Positions 1 through 10,637 of a stretch of 64,000 bases of DNA are shown piece after piece. Within the stretch, counting starts at the first letter, position 1. Every line of letters starts with the position of its first letter. The stretch is taken from positions 43,567,348-43,631,347 of the forward strand of contig OX344764.1 in NCBI GenBank assembly GCA_947034895.1, given 5' to 3'. Source of the stretch: Rhytidiadelphus loreus. Taxonomy: Eukaryota; Streptophyta; Bryopsida; Hypnales; Hylocomiaceae. The translations under genes and the position numbers were made by a program. Under the pieces are notes generated by a model that saw only the letters and a list, made by a program, of their open reading frames with translations, was not told the DNA's origin and searched no databases.

Positions 1-410
1 TCGAGGAAAATCTGCATGACAACGTCGTCCTTCCTTGCGCCGATGAGCACCTTGTATGCCGGTGATGCCCTACGAAGAAGAGGGCCCTCGATTCCAGTGC
101 CATGAATCCCCTATGCATATTCATATTCGGACAGAAGATGGGCCGCCGGGCGTCCCTACTTTTGCTCTACACAGTCAGCAAGTTCAACCATGAACGAGCC
201 AGCACAATAACAACGCTAGAATGGATCCACACCGCACTTGACAAGCATTTGTCCGCGTGTCTCCGAATGCCCTGCAAGGTCCTCACAAGCGACATGAACA
301 GCAAATCAACACCCGCTGGTGTTGGTGAAATGGTGGTCCGCTGACAATCTACAATTTTGCAAACTAGAGGGGCAGTAAGCAACGTGGGGAAGTGGTTGAC
401 ACCCGGAAAC
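1..410. repeat. Direct repeat block A, copy 1
   Basis: This block matches 1434-1850 in the same orientation, including the run tgcatgacaacgtcgtcctt and the segments around ccatgaatccc and gttggtgaaatggtggtccg. Small ORFs lie on both strands but none resembles a known protein, and the two copies differ by indels that would shift frame. I read it as noncoding repetitive DNA. It contains one plus-oriented copy of a roughly 150-bp module (about 205-350) that recurs through the first 4.2 kb. Confidence 0.7.
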
Positions 411-476
411 TAGGTCGCCCACTCCACATTCTGAAATTGCGCCTCCAAAACCGCATGCAGACAACTTTGAATGAAG

Positions 477-654
477 CACTAGAAGAAAACTGTGTTAGAA
501 TCCCTGAAAACACGTCACCTTGTTTTCGTGAAGTTCTCGTTTCAAAACGTAGAAAAATGTTTTGACTTCCGCATTTTGCCTGCATTTTGAAATGGGAACT
601 TAACAAAAACAAGGTGATGTGTTTTCAGGGATTCTAACACAGTTTCTTCTAGTG
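477..654. mobile_element. CACTA-type MITE, 178 bp
   Basis: The ends are near-perfect inverted repeats of about 48 bp starting CACTAGAAGAAA, the classical terminal motif of CACTA (EnSpm) transposons. The left arm begins at 477 and the right arm ends at 654. The element is flanked by the 3-bp direct repeat AAG (474-476 and 655-657), the target-site length expected for CACTA elements. It is too short to code for a transposase, so it is non-autonomous. The arms differ by only one indel and one or two substitutions, suggesting a fairly recent insertion into the surrounding repeat block. Confidence 0.88.
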
Positions 655-659
655 AAGGG

Positions 660-1850
660 TCTTGAGCTTCATGAACAAAAGCAAGCGCCTATTTGCCAAT
701 CATGTCGTCGGAAAGCCTTTACAGGGCATTCGGAGATTCCCGGACAAATGCTCGTCAATTGCCACATGGACCACTTCCGGCGTCGCCTCTTTGCCGAATA
801 CATCATGGTTGAACCGGTCGACTGGGAGAGGTAAAAGCAAGAGCACTCACAACCCATCCACGTTCATAGGGGAAGTCAACTTCTTCCTCGAAAGATGGTG
901 ACACATGGTCACCCATGAAGCACACCAAGACCCACCTCGCAAACAGGGCGTCACTTGCATTCAAAGAGCTCCTGGGCGCAAGGAAGGACGGCGCTGTGAT
1001 ACACATTCTCCCCAAGTTGTTCGAGTGTACTTGGTAGCAGCGACGGCCATCCACCGTCCACGTGCTAGCATCCGGAGTTTGGGAGGGTGAGAACCAAAAA
1101 CGGTCGACTTTTCCCGGGAAGTGCACTGGTGTGAAGAGGGTGTCCATCGGAGTACCTATTGGCTGCTCATAACTCAATCCGTCAAGCGGATGTGCCGTTG
1201 TCCGAATACCACGGTGCATAGTGAGAGCCAAGTTGGTTTACGACGACACACATGCACTCGACGGCTTGAGTTATGAGCAGTCAATACATACTTCGATGGA
1301 CACCCTCCCCACACCGATCCACTGCCCCGAGAATAGTAGACCGCATCTGGCACATGTCCACAGAAACCCCGGATGCCGGGAGAAGGACGGTGGATGGACG
1401 TTGCTGCTACCAAGTACCTTAGAACAACAGGAGGAGAATGTGCATGACAACGTCGTCCTTCCTTGCGCCGAGGAGCTCCTTGAATGCAAGTGACACCCTA
1501 CGAAGATCAGGGCCATGGATTCTTGTGCCATGAATCCCTTATGCATATTGGTGTTCGGGCAGAAGATGGGCCGCGAGCGTCCCTACTTTTTTGCTCTACA
1601 CCGAGTCAGCAAGTTCAACCATGAACGAGCCAGCACGATAACAACGCCCGAATGGATCCACACCGCACTTGACGGGCATTTGTCCGCGTGTCTCCGAATG
1701 CCCTGTAAGGTCCTCACAAGCGACATGAATAGCAAATAAACACCCGCTGGTGTTGGTGAAATGGTGGTCCGCTGACAATCTACAGTTTTGCAAACTAGAG
1801 GGGGTGTAAGCAACGTGGGGACGTGGTCGACACCCGGAAACTAGATCGCC
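660..1850. repeat. Inverted repeat plus direct copy of block A
   Basis: The segment around 940-1200 is an inverted, diverged relative of about 1210-1480: 'ggctgctcataactcaatcc' on one side answers 'ttgagttatgagcagtcaat' on the other. The part from 1434 to 1850 is a second direct copy of 1-410. A minus-oriented copy of the 150-bp module lies near 680-840 and a plus copy near 1640-1770. The whole region is a foldback-style cluster with no supportable gene. Confidence 0.6.
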
Positions 1851-2099
1851 TTGCTGTTGGAGAGAGCAAGTATCTTGTACAAAAAGGCCAACGGTCAATT
1901 CCGGACTTGGGGGGGCAAAACAGCGCACTCAAAGACCACGTAGGGTACTGATAAGCCCACCTTATGATATACGGAGTCCTCAACCTCATTTACAATCGCA
2001 CCAGGGTGACGTCCAGGCCTTCCTCCTTTGGGGCCACGAAGCCGAAGCCAGAGCACTCTGAGTCCCACCTTCGTCTGCCTATGATGAATGTCGAGGCCC

Positions 2100-3010
2100 C
2101 AAGAGAAGGGGTTGGTGGACAAGTATTGTGACACCATTGCCGGGATGGGGACTATTGTGAACAGGGTGCCTATCAGCGCACCTGTTGGCTGCTCAGAACA
2201 AGGACCTTCAAGTGGGAGTGGAACATTCATATCCAACAATGCGCAATCATCGAACACATGCTGTTATGCATTTTTCGAGGAATGAGCAGAGCTGGATATC
2301 ATTGCTCCACTCCCACTTGAGGGCTCGCATTGTGAGCAGCGAACAGGTGCGTCGATATGCCCCCTGTCCACAATAGTCCCCATCCCGACAATGGTAGAGC
2401 GGCTGCAGTCAAAGCCCACGGAGACGGAAGGATGTCGCGGAGGAGGACGACGCATGACGGTGGCTCTCATGGTGTACCTCGAATGATGACGGAGGGAGAG
2501 GTTCATGGCAACGCCTCCCGTGGTTGCCCTTGGAAGTCCCGTGAATGCAAGGCGCATCCGCTCCACACAAGAGACGAGTTCAACAACGATCCATCCAGCA
2601 CATTGACATCGTTCGAATTGGTCAGCACTATAATGGACGAATATTTTCTGGACCTTCTCAGTGTGCCGTGCAACGACCACCCAAACGATATGATCGGCAA
2701 ATAGATGCCTACTGGCGTTGGTGAAATGATGTTGCGAGGACCTTTCATCTGCGTGCTACGATGTACAGAAGCCTACTCTACGGGGTCGGGGACTCGTGTT
2801 AAAAAAGTGAGAATATTTGTATTAGTGTATCCAATGTGGGAATGAGTATATTGTTGACAAGAATGAACTGAAAATGTCTCTACAATTCTCTAATAAATGA
2901 GATGCATCTATAAATGTCATTTATGTTGTAGCAATTTTCAGCAATGTCAATGTGACCTTCGCAGACGAGTTGAGGATGCTGCCCACATTTCAGACCGCGC
3001 GGTCTGAACC
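2100..3010. repeat. Foldback repeat unit B, copy 1
   Basis: The unit opens with an inverted repeat of roughly 105 bp: about 2140-2243 pairs with about 2293-2393 around a 48-bp loop. A copy of the 150-bp module follows (2580-2740), then an AT-rich tail (2770-2960) and one 20-bp palindrome. The whole unit recurs in the same order at 3600-4526, so it was duplicated as a block. ORFs open on both strands across the arms because of the inverted symmetry. I do not regard them as genes. Confidence 0.65.
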
Positions 3011-3186
3011 GCAGGCGCCGACGTTCCAACCTCCGTCGCCTCGTGATGACGCAAGGCGCATCCAATTCCCGTGAGCGCAAGGAGCAATGCCTACCGAGTT
3101 CTCCGCGTGCGAGTTGATGATGCTGCCCACAGTTCAGACCGCGCGGTCTGAACTGCAGGCGCCGACGCTCCAACCATCGTCTCTTC

Positions 3187-3600
3187 GTGATGACTCTCCA
3201 GCTTGATCAACACCAGCAAGAGTCTATTCGCCGATCACATCATCGTGAGGTCCTCGCACGGCACTCCGAGGTTCACGGTCAAATGCTCGTCCACTGTAGT
3301 GCGGACCCATGCTGGTGTCATCCCTTTGCCGGATGGATCATTGCTGAACTCGCTCTTGTAATGAGAAGAGGCAAGGACATGGATACCCCATCCACGGTCA
3401 CGTCAAGAACGTCCTCTTCACATCCCGGAACCCACCGCCTAGCGGAGTACGTGTTGTGTTCACAAGACTTCCAGTGCACAACCAGGGGAGGCGTTGTCAT
3501 GAACGCCCTCCTCCAACCGTTCAAGGGCACCCCATCCGTGCGACCGTCGTCTCCCTCCGCCACATCCTCGCGTTCTCCGTGGGCTTCGACCGCAGCCGGT
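3187..3600. repeat. Inverted copy of the unit-B interior
   Basis: Read on the minus strand, this segment matches about 2400-2750, including the part reading as (g)gtcctcgcacggcactccgag here and the reverse complement of gtgccgtgcaacgacc there. It lies between the two direct copies of unit B and makes 2.1-4.2 kb a large imperfect palindrome. No protein family is recognisable. Confidence 0.6.
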
Positions 3601-4526
3601 CTACCATTGCCGGGATGGGGACTGCCGTGAAAGGTGCATATCAACGCACCTGTTGGCTACTGATAACAAATGCCTTCAAGTGAGATTGGAACACTCATAT
3701 CCAACAATGCGCAATCATCGAACACATGCTCCTGTGCATTTTCCGAGGAATGAGCAGAGTTGGATATCATTGCTCCACTCTCACTCGAGGGCATTGTGAG
3801 CAGCCAACAAGTGTGTTGATAGGCACCCTGTCCACGGCAATCCCCATCCCGGCAATGGTAGACCGGCTGCGGTCAAAGCCCACGGAGAACGCGAGGATGT
3901 GGCGGAGGGGGACGCATGACGGTGGCTCTCCTGGTGTACCTCCAACGATGGTTGCCCTTGGAAGTCCCGTGAACGCAAGGCGAATCCGCTCCACACAAGA
4001 GACGAGTTCAACAACGATCCATCCAGCTCGTTCGAATTGGTCAGCACTACAATGGACGAATATTTTCCGGACCTTCTCAAGGTGCCCTACAACGGCCACC
4101 CACACGATATGATCGGCAAATAGATGCCTACTGGTGTTGGTGAAATGATGTTACGACGAAGGGAACCACGCTCTATGGGATCGGGGACTCGTGTTAAAAA
4201 AATGCGGGTATTTGTATTAGTCTATCCAATGTGGGAAACAGTATATTGTTGACAAGAATGATGAACTGAAAATGTTTCTAAAATTTTGAAAATGTTTCTA
4301 AAATATCTCTAATGAGATGCATCTGTAAATGTCATTTATGTTGTATGGGAAAGTCATCCGTGGCTCACTATGAGTCCACGTTCAGCAATGTTAGTGTGGA
4401 GCTATTACTAAAAGCAATGAAGGGTAGACCGGACTTTGGACTTGGAACGCGACTGTGCAGCCTTCCGTCGTAACCTTCGCAGACGAGTTGAGGATGCTGC
4501 CCACGGTTCAAACCGCGCGGTCTGAA
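3600..4526. repeat. Foldback repeat unit B, copy 2
   Basis: This is a second direct copy of 2100-3010. It has the same inverted-repeat head (about 3604-3705 against about 3760-3865), the same 150-bp module (4005-4150), the same tail containing 'ggggactcgtgttaaaaaa', and a closing palindrome in the one-mismatch form at 4507-4526. The head loop and the tail differ from copy 1 by small indels. It is noncoding. Confidence 0.65.
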
Positions 4527-4562
4527 CTGCAGGCGCTGACACTCCAACCTTCGTCGCGTCGG

Positions 4563-5073
4563 CCACTTGGGGAGGTGACTGCCCGGAGGGATCCTACACA
4601 ACGAAGACAATGGTCACGACCGTGCAAACGTGATTGCGATTTTCTAGACGAGCTCCGGAAAGACAAAGTTCAGAGTGGGAAAAGAGGAGCAACGGAGTAT
4701 TCGATGGACAAACAATTTCACCCCATCCTAGACTACAGCCTAGTGTAGGGCGGGAAAAAATTGTTTCTCCATCAAACTCATCCGTCGTCCCCTGCGTATC
4801 TCAATTCATCCCAAAGGAGCAAACAACCCACCTTACCACATACGTACACCGTCGCACCACGCGCTCGTTAGCAGTGATGTCTTCTTATAGGGAAGTGGAG
4901 GTCACGTCCTCACCCGGCGCCTCGCAACTGTCGGAGGAGCCCACTCCTTCCGTCGTCTGGGTCCGCCGTCGCTTCATCTGTCGAGGGCCCCTTCGCGCAC
5001 TGTCTACGGAGTGCCCGCCGAAAACGCGAACGCGGCGCAGCCCCTGCACACCCATCCATTTCCGCTTGGTGCA
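4563..5073. other. Intergenic stretch without a supportable gene
   Basis: GC-balanced sequence between the repeat cluster and the FCP1-like ORF. An ORF on the plus strand (4634-5119) has biased composition and no recognisable motif, and it overlaps the 3' end of the minus-strand gene. I see no repeat or regulatory element I can defend here. Confidence 0.4.
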
Positions 5074-6144
5074 TCAACCCTTTTCTTTCTTTTGCACCAC
5101 GTGCTTCGCTCTTCGATAGACGAAATGATCGTTCCCGTCTCTACTGTACGTGCCGACGAACTCTAGATACTCCAGCAAGAGAGACCTGTCCTGCAACGTA
5201 GCTAACCCGCGCACATTGAGTCTGAAAAAGGGCGTCGTGAGGTTTCCGAAAAACAGATTCCGAGACACGTACTGCGACACGCTAAGACCGGACTCTAGCA
5301 GGCCCTTGAGATAGAGTCGCAACGTCCTGTCCAGGGTGGAATCGTGCAGGCTGCCAATGTACGACAACGGGAAGATGGCATTGTGCACGGGATTGAGGAT
5401 GCTGCTCTCGGGGGAGGAATCGATGAGCAGTGTGTTGCTGGAATTGGCCCTGAACGTGCCGGATTTGAACCTATCTCCATCCCAAACGGCTTTGTGCAGA
5501 ACCTTGAGCCTCAGCCTCCCCTCGGGATGGTCGGGGAACTGAACGTACGTGTCCTCGTCCACGTCGGTATCCCACTCGGGTTGGTAGGGGTGCGCCGGAC
5601 AAGGCAACGAGGGGAAGTGGGGGGGGGGCCTACACCTGCACAACCGCCACGATCGTCTCTCCACGATGGAGGTGCAGTCCTCGAGCGTGAGCACGCGCAT
5701 GGACGAGCGCTCCAAGCCGCGGAAGAGGAAATCGATCATGGGATTGGCCACGACGGCCGGCAGCCTCGTCCACATAGACAAGCGAAACCTCTTCGCCAGG
5801 CCTCTGAGGAATTCGCGCACTTCCGGACGACACGAGAGGGAGAACTCGCCGAAGACGTGGCGTTTCGTCGGATCGTAATCGTCCTCCGATGGTGCGCTTG
5901 CTGTGGGCGAGCGACCGGATCCGAGGGGCCCGACGTGCTCAACTTGGCATAGGACTCCTTCCAACTCCAAGACAACAAAATAACTGTACAAGGGCAAAGC
6001 AACGGGAGGCGGCGGCGCAGGCAACGGCAACGAGGCCTGCGTATGCGAAATCCCTTGTTCAAAGTAGTATTTGAAAATTAAATAAACGGGAGTCCACAAT
6101 TGAAAATGCGCCCCCCCCCCAACAGGTGTGGGAGGCTTGAACAC
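5074..6144 (-). CDS. FCP1/NLI-interacting-factor-like phosphatase-fold protein, probably inactive
   Basis: The ORF encodes 356 aa. The pattern of an FCP1-like (HAD superfamily) phosphatase domain is visible. A hydrophobic strand leads into ELEGVL (about residues 59-64), where active enzymes have DxDxT/V. SMWTRLPAVVANPMIDFLF matches the second conserved block. NTLLIDSSPESSILNPVHNAI (about 230-250) matches the LIDDSP...NP.NAI block. Both catalytic Asp are Glu, so phosphatase activity is doubtful. A proline/cysteine-rich stretch near residues 170-195, beginning at a GT-rich site around 5640, may be a retained in-frame intron. The true start is unclear because the first 50 residues look unconserved. 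It lies directly downstream of the ParB/methyltransferase-like pseudogene on the same strand and might be hitchhiking in the same element. Confidence 0.6.
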   Translation of the reverse strand: MFKPPTPVGGGAHFQLWTPVYLIFKYYFEQGISHTQASLPLPAPPPPVALPLYSYFVVLELEGVLCQVEHVGPLGSGRSPTASAPSEDDYDPTKRHVFGEFSLSCRPEVREFLRGLAKRFRLSMWTRLPAVVANPMIDFLFRGLERSSMRVLTLEDCTSIVERRSWRLCRCRPPPHFPSLPCPAHPYQPEWDTDVDEDTYVQFPDHPEGRLRLKVLHKAVWDGDRFKSGTFRANSSNTLLIDSSPESSILNPVHNAIFPLSYIGSLHDSTLDRTLRLYLKGLLESGLSVSQYVSRNLFFGNLTTPFFRLNVRGLATLQDRSLLLEYLEFVGTYSRDGNDHFVYRRAKHVVQKKEKG

Positions 6145-6225
6145 AGAGACGTGAACCCTTGTCCATTATCATCCTCTTTCTAAACGAGATCCACGTCCGA
6201 TCCCTACAAACTATCTAGGCAAGCG

Positions 6226-6540
6226 CTACGGAGGCAGTGAGCAGAGGGATGCAAGGAGATCGAGCCTCACCTTTGTTACATCCGGAGTGGTGGCTGCAAC
6301 GGGAGTGGTGGCCGCGACGGGAGTGGTGGCACGCCTCGTGGCGGCGCGAGTCTGGACACCCGCGACGATGGGAGACATGACCTGTGCAGTTTGCGGAGGG
6401 GGGAGTTCCACCTTAGAGACCGGAGGGGGGACTTCAGCAATGGCGGGAGCCTCCAGTGCCATCGGTGGCGGACAAGGAGGGCAACTCGGTCGATGGAGTA
6501 CCAGTGCAGACTCTTCGCCCAACCTAAGAGCATGGCCACC
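6226..6540 (-). CDS. Exon 4: C-terminal Ala/Thr/Pro-rich tail
   Basis: The acceptor TTCAG|GGTGGCC at 6540 keeps the frame of exon 3 exactly (phase 0), and 104 codons run to a stop at 6226-6228. The tail is rich in Pro, Ala and Thr, with a short repeat (TTPVAATTPVAATTP-like) encoded by a duplicated 15-bp unit near 6284-6330. No domain is recognised. The assignment rests on the splice sites and frame, not on homology. Confidence 0.45.
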   Translation of the reverse strand, partial: GGHALRLGEESALVLHRPSCPPCPPPMALEAPAIAEVPPPVSKVELPPPQTAQVMSPIVAGVQTRAATRRATTPVAATTPVAATTPDVTKVRLDLLASLCSLPP

Positions 6541-6941
6541 CTGAACCGCAAATGCCAATTGCCAAGAGCGTAACTACATTGCCCAAGAGGACTCAGGATA
6601 GAAAGCACAATGCACAACACTCTACATTGCACATCACTCAACGCCACGAATTCCCGAAAACACGAATTGCCAAAAAACGAAACCGATATATTACAAATAG
6701 AATACAATGTTTGTACAAACTTTACGAACAGTGTTTCACGAACAATCCGAAAATCACGTCTGTACAACTAAAATCGTCACAGGCCTCGCCAAAAGGGCTC
6801 CTACATCTATGGGCCTGTCGCTCCATGGACGGTGGACCCGTCGAGACGACCTTCGATCGGCCCGACGTAACACCCTCACATAGCTTCCACACCTGGAAGC
6901 GCAATTCAAAAGATGGGGAGCTATGTGGAGGGGTTACCCAC

Positions 6942-8795
6942 CGTGGAAGTCTGGACGTCGTCGGAGGGTGAGTCGATTGGCGCATGCTCCTCGTGCCTCG
7001 CAGGGGGCAGCGCCGGAGTGATTGGGGCCTGCAAGGGAGCATACTGCTGGGTCAAGTTAGTGAAGGAGACCTCCATATCTCCCAAGTCGACTTCCAAGTC
7101 GTAAGGGTCATCGTCGTGGATGCTCGGACGATGCACTGGCCCAGCGACATGCACAAACGGAAATTGACTGAGGGCTAGGTCATCGAATCTGTCTGGATCG
7201 TCAACGACACTCACCGAAATATTTGAAGCCTCTCCTGAACCCAGCTGTCGAAGTCCATACGCTGCGGTGGCCGTGGCGGCGGAAATCGAATTCGTGGTGG
7301 AGACTCCGGAGACGTTGTGGAGCTCGCTCACAGGAATGGGAGTCGCAGCCATCGGAGGGGCACTTGTCTGCGCGGCCTGCTTCGCCAGAATCTGCTCCTG
7401 CAGTTGCTTGAGCAACAAAGTGTTCGTCTCGCGATCCCTCCTGTACTCCATTTCCTTCTCGGCCTGCAGCCTTCGCTCCTCCGCGAGTTCCTTCTCCTTC
7501 TGCGCCTTCTTGGCCTTCCGCTTCACCTTCTTCTCCTCCTCCACCCGCTCCCTCTCCTCCCTCTCCCTCTTGAGCTCCCGATCCTTCTCCCTTAAATCCC
7601 TCACGAGGTTGTCGATGGCGTCATTGCGCTTGTCGAGCGCCCCCGAGTGCCTCTGCCTTTCCCGCTCGAGCATCATCTCCACGTATGCGAGGTTGATCCC
7701 TGCCTTGACGTCCATGTGGATGGGTTTGGCGTCCATGTCCACCGCGGCTGGAGTCCCTCCTGCCTCGGAGGAAGTCCCCGCGTCCGATGTTGCCGCTTCC
7801 ACCGCAGCCTTGGCCATCTTGCTGTACTCGTCTCTGCCGGTTGCTGCCAAGGCCAGTCAGTTGTCCAAGTCTCCGTCGTCCATCTCGTCCAGATCGATCG
7901 GGCTGCTCTTTGTATTCGTGGACTTGAGGGCGAGTTGCCGGTACACGGCGCGCGTATGGGCCATGAGCAGAAGCTCACCCACGCTGGCGGCAGGCAGTTC
8001 CGACTCCAGGATGTCGACGCTGACCTGCGCACCGATCAGCTCATCATGTTCTCATCCCCATTGAGATCGGATGGATCGCGGATGGACCTCAATTCCTGGA
8101 CAATCGCCTGCGACGTCTGAATCCTACATTCCACGGAGTCATCACTGGGATTCGCGGGAGAGGCGGCGAGGTCGGTCCTCACACTCGCCACCTCCGCTTG
8201 CCTGGCCGAAGACAGTAGTCTCTGCAATGCAGCCAAATCAGCCTACAGGTCCTGAATGAGCATTCTCGAGGGAGGGGGCGGAAGAGACTCCTCCGTAGGA
8301 GTGGACACCTCCACTGCAGCCGCCTACGGTCGGGGAGTGGGAACGCGGAAGACATGTGGCCGTGTTTCAGATCGCGCGGTCAGAACTGGAGCGCGGTGAT
8401 CCTCGGAAGATTGGGTGACGGGATCCGACTGCAGGGCCGAATCTTCAGGTCGGGGGGAAGCAGAGGGAGTGCGAGGAGATGGAGGTGGAGGTGGAGGGGA
8501 CAGTAGTCGGTTTGCGGAGGGAGAGGGGGGGTTGGAGGGAGAGAGAGGAGTGTGCGGGTGCATATCAGACCGCGCAGTCTGATTACTGCGCGGAGGCACA
8601 CTCGAGCTCCGCGGGGAGGCTGGCGTCGAATCAGACCGCGCGGTCTGATCCGTCTCCCTCTAGACAGAGTGGACGCCGGACACCGAAGCATCTCCGTGGT
8701 CTGAAACGTCGTCGCCTTCGCCGTCTCGCCCTCCCGCGCGGTCGACGTCTTCATCTTCATCCTTGTCCTCGTCGTCCTTGTCCTCTTCCTTGTCC

Positions 8796-8829
<34 letters not shown>

Positions 8830-9118
8830 TCTCCTTCTCCACTTCCGAGTTGGAGTCGCTTCCATCGCGGAGGTTGAGGGCGCCCTCTTGCGATTCCTCC
8901 TTGCCCTCTCTTTCATCATCCGAAGACTCGCTCTCCACGGGGTCGGGGTCCTGGAGCCTCCGTGTCTGAGACTTGGGGTCGTAGATGAAGTCGAGGGTGT
9001 GCGGCTGCGGCACCAAGATGTCGGGCCACATCTGTGTACCGATTCGAGCGTGCACGCTCTGGCGCAGGAGGCACTTATCGGTGGGGCGCACGAAGGAGAC
9101 GGAGCTCCGACACAACAT
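6942..9118 (-). CDS. Exon 3: end of methyltransferase-like domain, acidic tract, coiled coil (broken)
   Basis: The exon starts after CTGCAG|ATG. Its first residues (MLCRSSVSFVRPTDKCLL) continue the motif-I helix and strand as in ...GRRC.GIEIDPKYC of N6/N4 methyltransferases, with the usual acidic residue absent. A tract of about 60 Asp/Glu/Lys residues encoded near 8740-8840 follows, then a proline-rich part in which three palindromes are translated as QTARSD-type hexapeptides (8630, 8564, 8366). From about 7700 to 7440 there is a highly charged coiled coil of Glu/Arg/Lys heptads. TAG at 8660, 8324 and 8243, TGA at 7857, and a frameshift near 8036-8060 break the frame. The exon ends with ACG|GTGGGT at 6942. 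Confidence 0.55.
8366..8649. repeat. Three palindromic sites inside coding sequence
   Basis: Copies lie at 8366-8385 (degenerate, GATCGCGCGGTCAG core), 8564-8583 (GACCGCGCAGTC core) and 8630-8649 (perfect core with outer bases AT). Read on the minus strand in the frame of the broken gene they translate as LTARSE or QTARSD. They therefore act as short in-frame inserts in a proline-rich linker, where extra residues would be tolerated. Confidence 0.85.
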
Positions 9119-9225
9119 CTGCAGTGCCAAACAAGGCACACGGCATGAATTCTCCGAATGACGCATTCAAATGGTCAGATGAGCTCTACATTAGAAGCGA
9201 GATAGGGAAGGAGTGGAGAGCTTAC

Positions 9226-10602
9226 CGAGCACGCGGAGACGGGCTTGGATCCCGCAAAGACGAGCATGACCGTTCCCTGGTCCCTGCAGAACTTGTCGAT
9301 GAAGCGGAGGTACACTTCGTACCGCAGTTCGCGATTCGTCAAGATCCAAGGGTTATCGTGGCGACAGAGCTCCCGAGTCTTGTACCTGACGTCATCCGTC
9401 GCCAGAGGCTTGTCCTCGGCAGCCGAGAGTTGGGGAATCAGTTCCCCGACATTAACGAGTGGGGAATTTGTGAAATGCTTCGTGGTCCGCTGAATGTACA
9501 TGACCCTGTCCTTCCCCCTGGTGTAATAGTTCGGCTCGCCCTTGGAATATACGTACGTCGCGATGCGCCGAGTGTTATGCTCGGGGAAGAATTTCTCGAG
9601 CGCCTATTCCACTCCCACCACCCTCTCGGCGCCCATGATGAGCATCCACGTGTGGACCCCCTTGGCCATGGTATTTTGGGAGACCCGCGCGACTTGTTTG
9701 ATGATTTTCTCGTACGCGTAGTGAATCTCCATATTCCCGACGACCGGGAACAGGCGGAAATCCATAATCCCCACCTCGTAGAAGCGAATGCTGGCGGGTC
9801 CGACCACGTATTCCACCCATTCGCGCTTCTGCTTCACGTAGACAAAGGGATCGAACACCCTCCTGACGCGATCCCACCAGCAGACCGTGGCCCGCGCACA
9901 CCTCTTGACGGTGTTGCAGCGTTCGTTGTTGGTGAGCAGTCGCTGGATCATGGCGACGACGTCCAAGGGAGCAACCATCGTTTTCTTCCCCGAGCCACAT
10001 TGGTGCCTGAGCCACTTCTGCCCAATGTGCATGGCGGCCCACATGTTGTGCCCCTGAATGCACAGCAGCGCCTTGAACTCCCGCCAGGCTTTAGGGACGA
10101 CCTCCCCCTGGGAAATCACCTCCTTGGCCTTGTCGATGCCCAGGACGTCGGCCTTCTCCTTCATCTCGAAGATGAGCACGGCCTTGTGCTTCTTGTTGGT
10201 GCACCACTCGGCGAAGGGAATGGCTGCTGTCCAACTGGTCGGCCTCTTCAGGTAGACCTTGGGCGGCGTCTCCAGGATTCTGCTCGCGAGCTCGCCTACG
10301 GCAGCGTCATCCATCCCCAAAAGGTTCTTCATCTGGTTGTGATTGATCGCCGTGAACTTGTAGATCTTGGAGCCCCCCTTCCCGTCCGGAATTTGGTTGA
10401 ACGGGACGCCGGTGTCGATGTCGTGCAACGCCCTGGACTCGTGCTTCTGGAAGACCTCTTGCCAACTGGTCCAGGTCGCATTCGAGGCCATGACGATCTT
10501 CCGGTCGCCCATCTTGTCGAAGTCCCAGGTCCTCCCCCCCCCGTTTCGGTGCTTGGCGCTCCCCAGCGCCTCGAAGCTTTGGTGCGCCTTCTCCTTGAAA
10601 TC
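9226..10602 (-). CDS. Exon 2: methyltransferase-like domain, first part
   Basis: The exon codes for 459 codons from an acceptor reading CCAG|GATTTC to a donor reading TCG|GTAAGC. The strand EVGIMDFRLF (near 9760) sits where class-beta N6/N4 methyltransferases carry the DPPY/W motif; only the Asp is kept. GVHTWMLIMGAERV and VYSKGEPNYYTRGKDRVMYI follow in the order and spacing of the later strands of such enzymes. Near the exon end, VMLVFAGSKPVSAC occupies the place of the SAM-binding motif DxFxGSGTT. Loss of PPY/W and of the GSGTT residues suggests a non-catalytic derivative. An in-frame TAG at 9604-9606 interrupts it. Confidence 0.55.
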
Positions 10603-10637
10603 CTGGACACGCATCGGCGCGGTGAGTATGTGTCGTG

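Larger units (their letters stand above)
2950..4562. repeat. Three copies of a 90-bp unit centred on the palindrome
   Basis: The segments 2950-3045, 3098-3188 and 4470-4562 are about 90 bp each and share the order gttgaggatgctgcccac, then palindrome, then caggcgccgacg-like sequence. The palindromes lie at 2989-3008, 3133-3152 and 4507-4526; the last has CAAACC for CAGACC on its left arm. Flanks and palindrome were copied together here, unlike most other copies in the window, whose flanks are unrelated. Confidence 0.75.

Noticed and set aside
2264..2704. Overlapping sense and antisense ORFs of 115-138 aa as a gene pair
   Set aside because: They follow the inverted-repeat arms, and the second copy of the unit at 3.6-4.1 kb does not keep either frame.
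8660..9166. Acidic Asp/Glu-rich ORF as a separate histone-chaperone-like gene
   Set aside because: It lies in the frame of exon 3 of the ParB/methyltransferase-like gene, and its start is preceded by a splice acceptor. Low-complexity acidity alone does not identify a chaperone.
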